Of a stretch of 5,572 nucleotides of DNA, positions 5,300-5,572 are shown in pieces (position 1 is the stretch's first letter; every line of letters starts with the position of its first letter). The stretch covers positions 1 to 5,572 of the forward strand of contig DAOWNX010000065.1 in the NCBI GenBank assembly GCA_030642335.1, read 5' to 3'. The position numbers were made by a program, and so were the translations under genes. The stretch comes from Caldisericota bacterium. Its GTDB lineage: Bacteria; Caldisericota; Caldisericia; Caldisericales; Caldisericaceae. The notes under the pieces were generated by a model. It was given only the letters and a program-made list of their open reading frames with translations. It was not told the origin of the DNA and made no database searches.

Positions 5300-5572
5300 T
5301 TATTTTAGCTTTTCCTCAGTTGTCTTTAGTGCAGATTTTAAATCTGCTAATTGTTCTCTTAAAGCTGTAACTTCCTTTTTTTAATCGCTCTACTTTTTCG
5401 TTTTCTTCTTTTTTATGCTCATGAGGTCCTGTTACTTCAGTAGCTCCATAACTTACTTTGCTGTGTAGATATCCTCCCAGTACATCTTTTACTTTTCCAT
5501 AAGCGCCTGTAACCGGTTTGATATCAAAGTCTGTGAAGTATTGTTGAGCTCTTGGGCCCATGCCACCTGTAA
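5300..5572 (-). CDS. NifX/NifB-type Fe-Mo cluster-binding domain protein, C-terminal part, with frame disruption
   Basis: The gene enters from the right edge. The first visible residues, TGGMGPRAQQYFTDFDIKPV, and the following TGAYGKVKDVLGGYL match the end of the dinitrogenase Fe-Mo cofactor domain (PF02579, NifX/NifB C-terminal type). Members of this family bind iron-sulfur or molybdenum-iron clusters, and many exist outside nitrogen fixers. A PHEHKKEEN stretch follows. As written the frame stops at TGA 5316-5318 after an unlikely Ser/Arg/Lys tail. Removing one A from the A7 run (T7 on this strand, 5376-5382) gives KKEVTALREQLADLKSAL and then TAA at 5300-5302, touching the next ATG. That tail is a regular Leu heptad (L, V, L, L, L, L), so the longer frame is very likely the ancestral one. 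The cause could be an assembly error, a real mutation or slippage. The internal ATG at 5561 is not the start. Confidence 0.75.

Overview
The window is AT-rich bacterial DNA with tightly packed genes, overlapping starts and stops, and strong Shine-Dalgarno sequences (one a 12-base match to the usual 16S tail). Nothing phage-like, transposon-like or CRISPR-like was seen. The sequence does not fix the species. The RbfA/NrnA pair is a normal bacterial housekeeping linkage, and the low GC and strong ribosome sites would fit many anaerobic or deep-branching lineages.

Left part (1-1849, minus strand): one operon read right to left, ccdA - rbfA - nrnA. CcdA is a membrane thiol-electron carrier, RbfA a 30S ribosome maturation factor, and NrnA a DHH-family nano-RNase/pAp phosphatase whose C-terminus runs off the left edge. 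The genes are separated by 3 bases and then overlap by 23 bases. The rbfA start codon lies in a perfect 8-bp hairpin and has no clear ribosome site, so it probably depends on translation of ccdA. A plausible sigma-70 type promoter lies in the divergent intergenic region.

Middle (about 2012-4268, plus strand): a two-gene unit encoding an ECF-type sigma factor and, overlapping it by 14 bases, a 551-residue single-pass membrane protein that I infer is its anti-sigma factor. The cytoplasmic part is only about 43 residues and has no zinc-finger anti-sigma motif. The outer part carries a helical segment and four beta-rich repeats resembling DUF5666, separated by acidic linkers. Repeats 2 and 3 are a recent in-frame duplication with a 279-bp period. 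An ECF-like promoter precedes the unit and a strong intrinsic terminator closes it. This is the most interesting system in the window: a probable envelope-stress or ligand-sensing sigma/anti-sigma switch with an unusual, expanding extracytoplasmic sensor.

Right part (4311-5572, minus strand): an operon entering from the right edge. It holds the C-terminal end of a NifX/NifB-type iron-molybdenum-cluster-binding domain protein, then two paralogous half-size permeases (about 165 residues, ArsP_1/DUF318-like) overlapping by ATGA. The NifX-like gene has a one-base frame disruption in an A7 run. Removing one A gives a perfect heptad coiled coil ending in TAA directly against the next ATG. The two half-permeases align in register and probably form a two-subunit transporter whose substrate is unknown.
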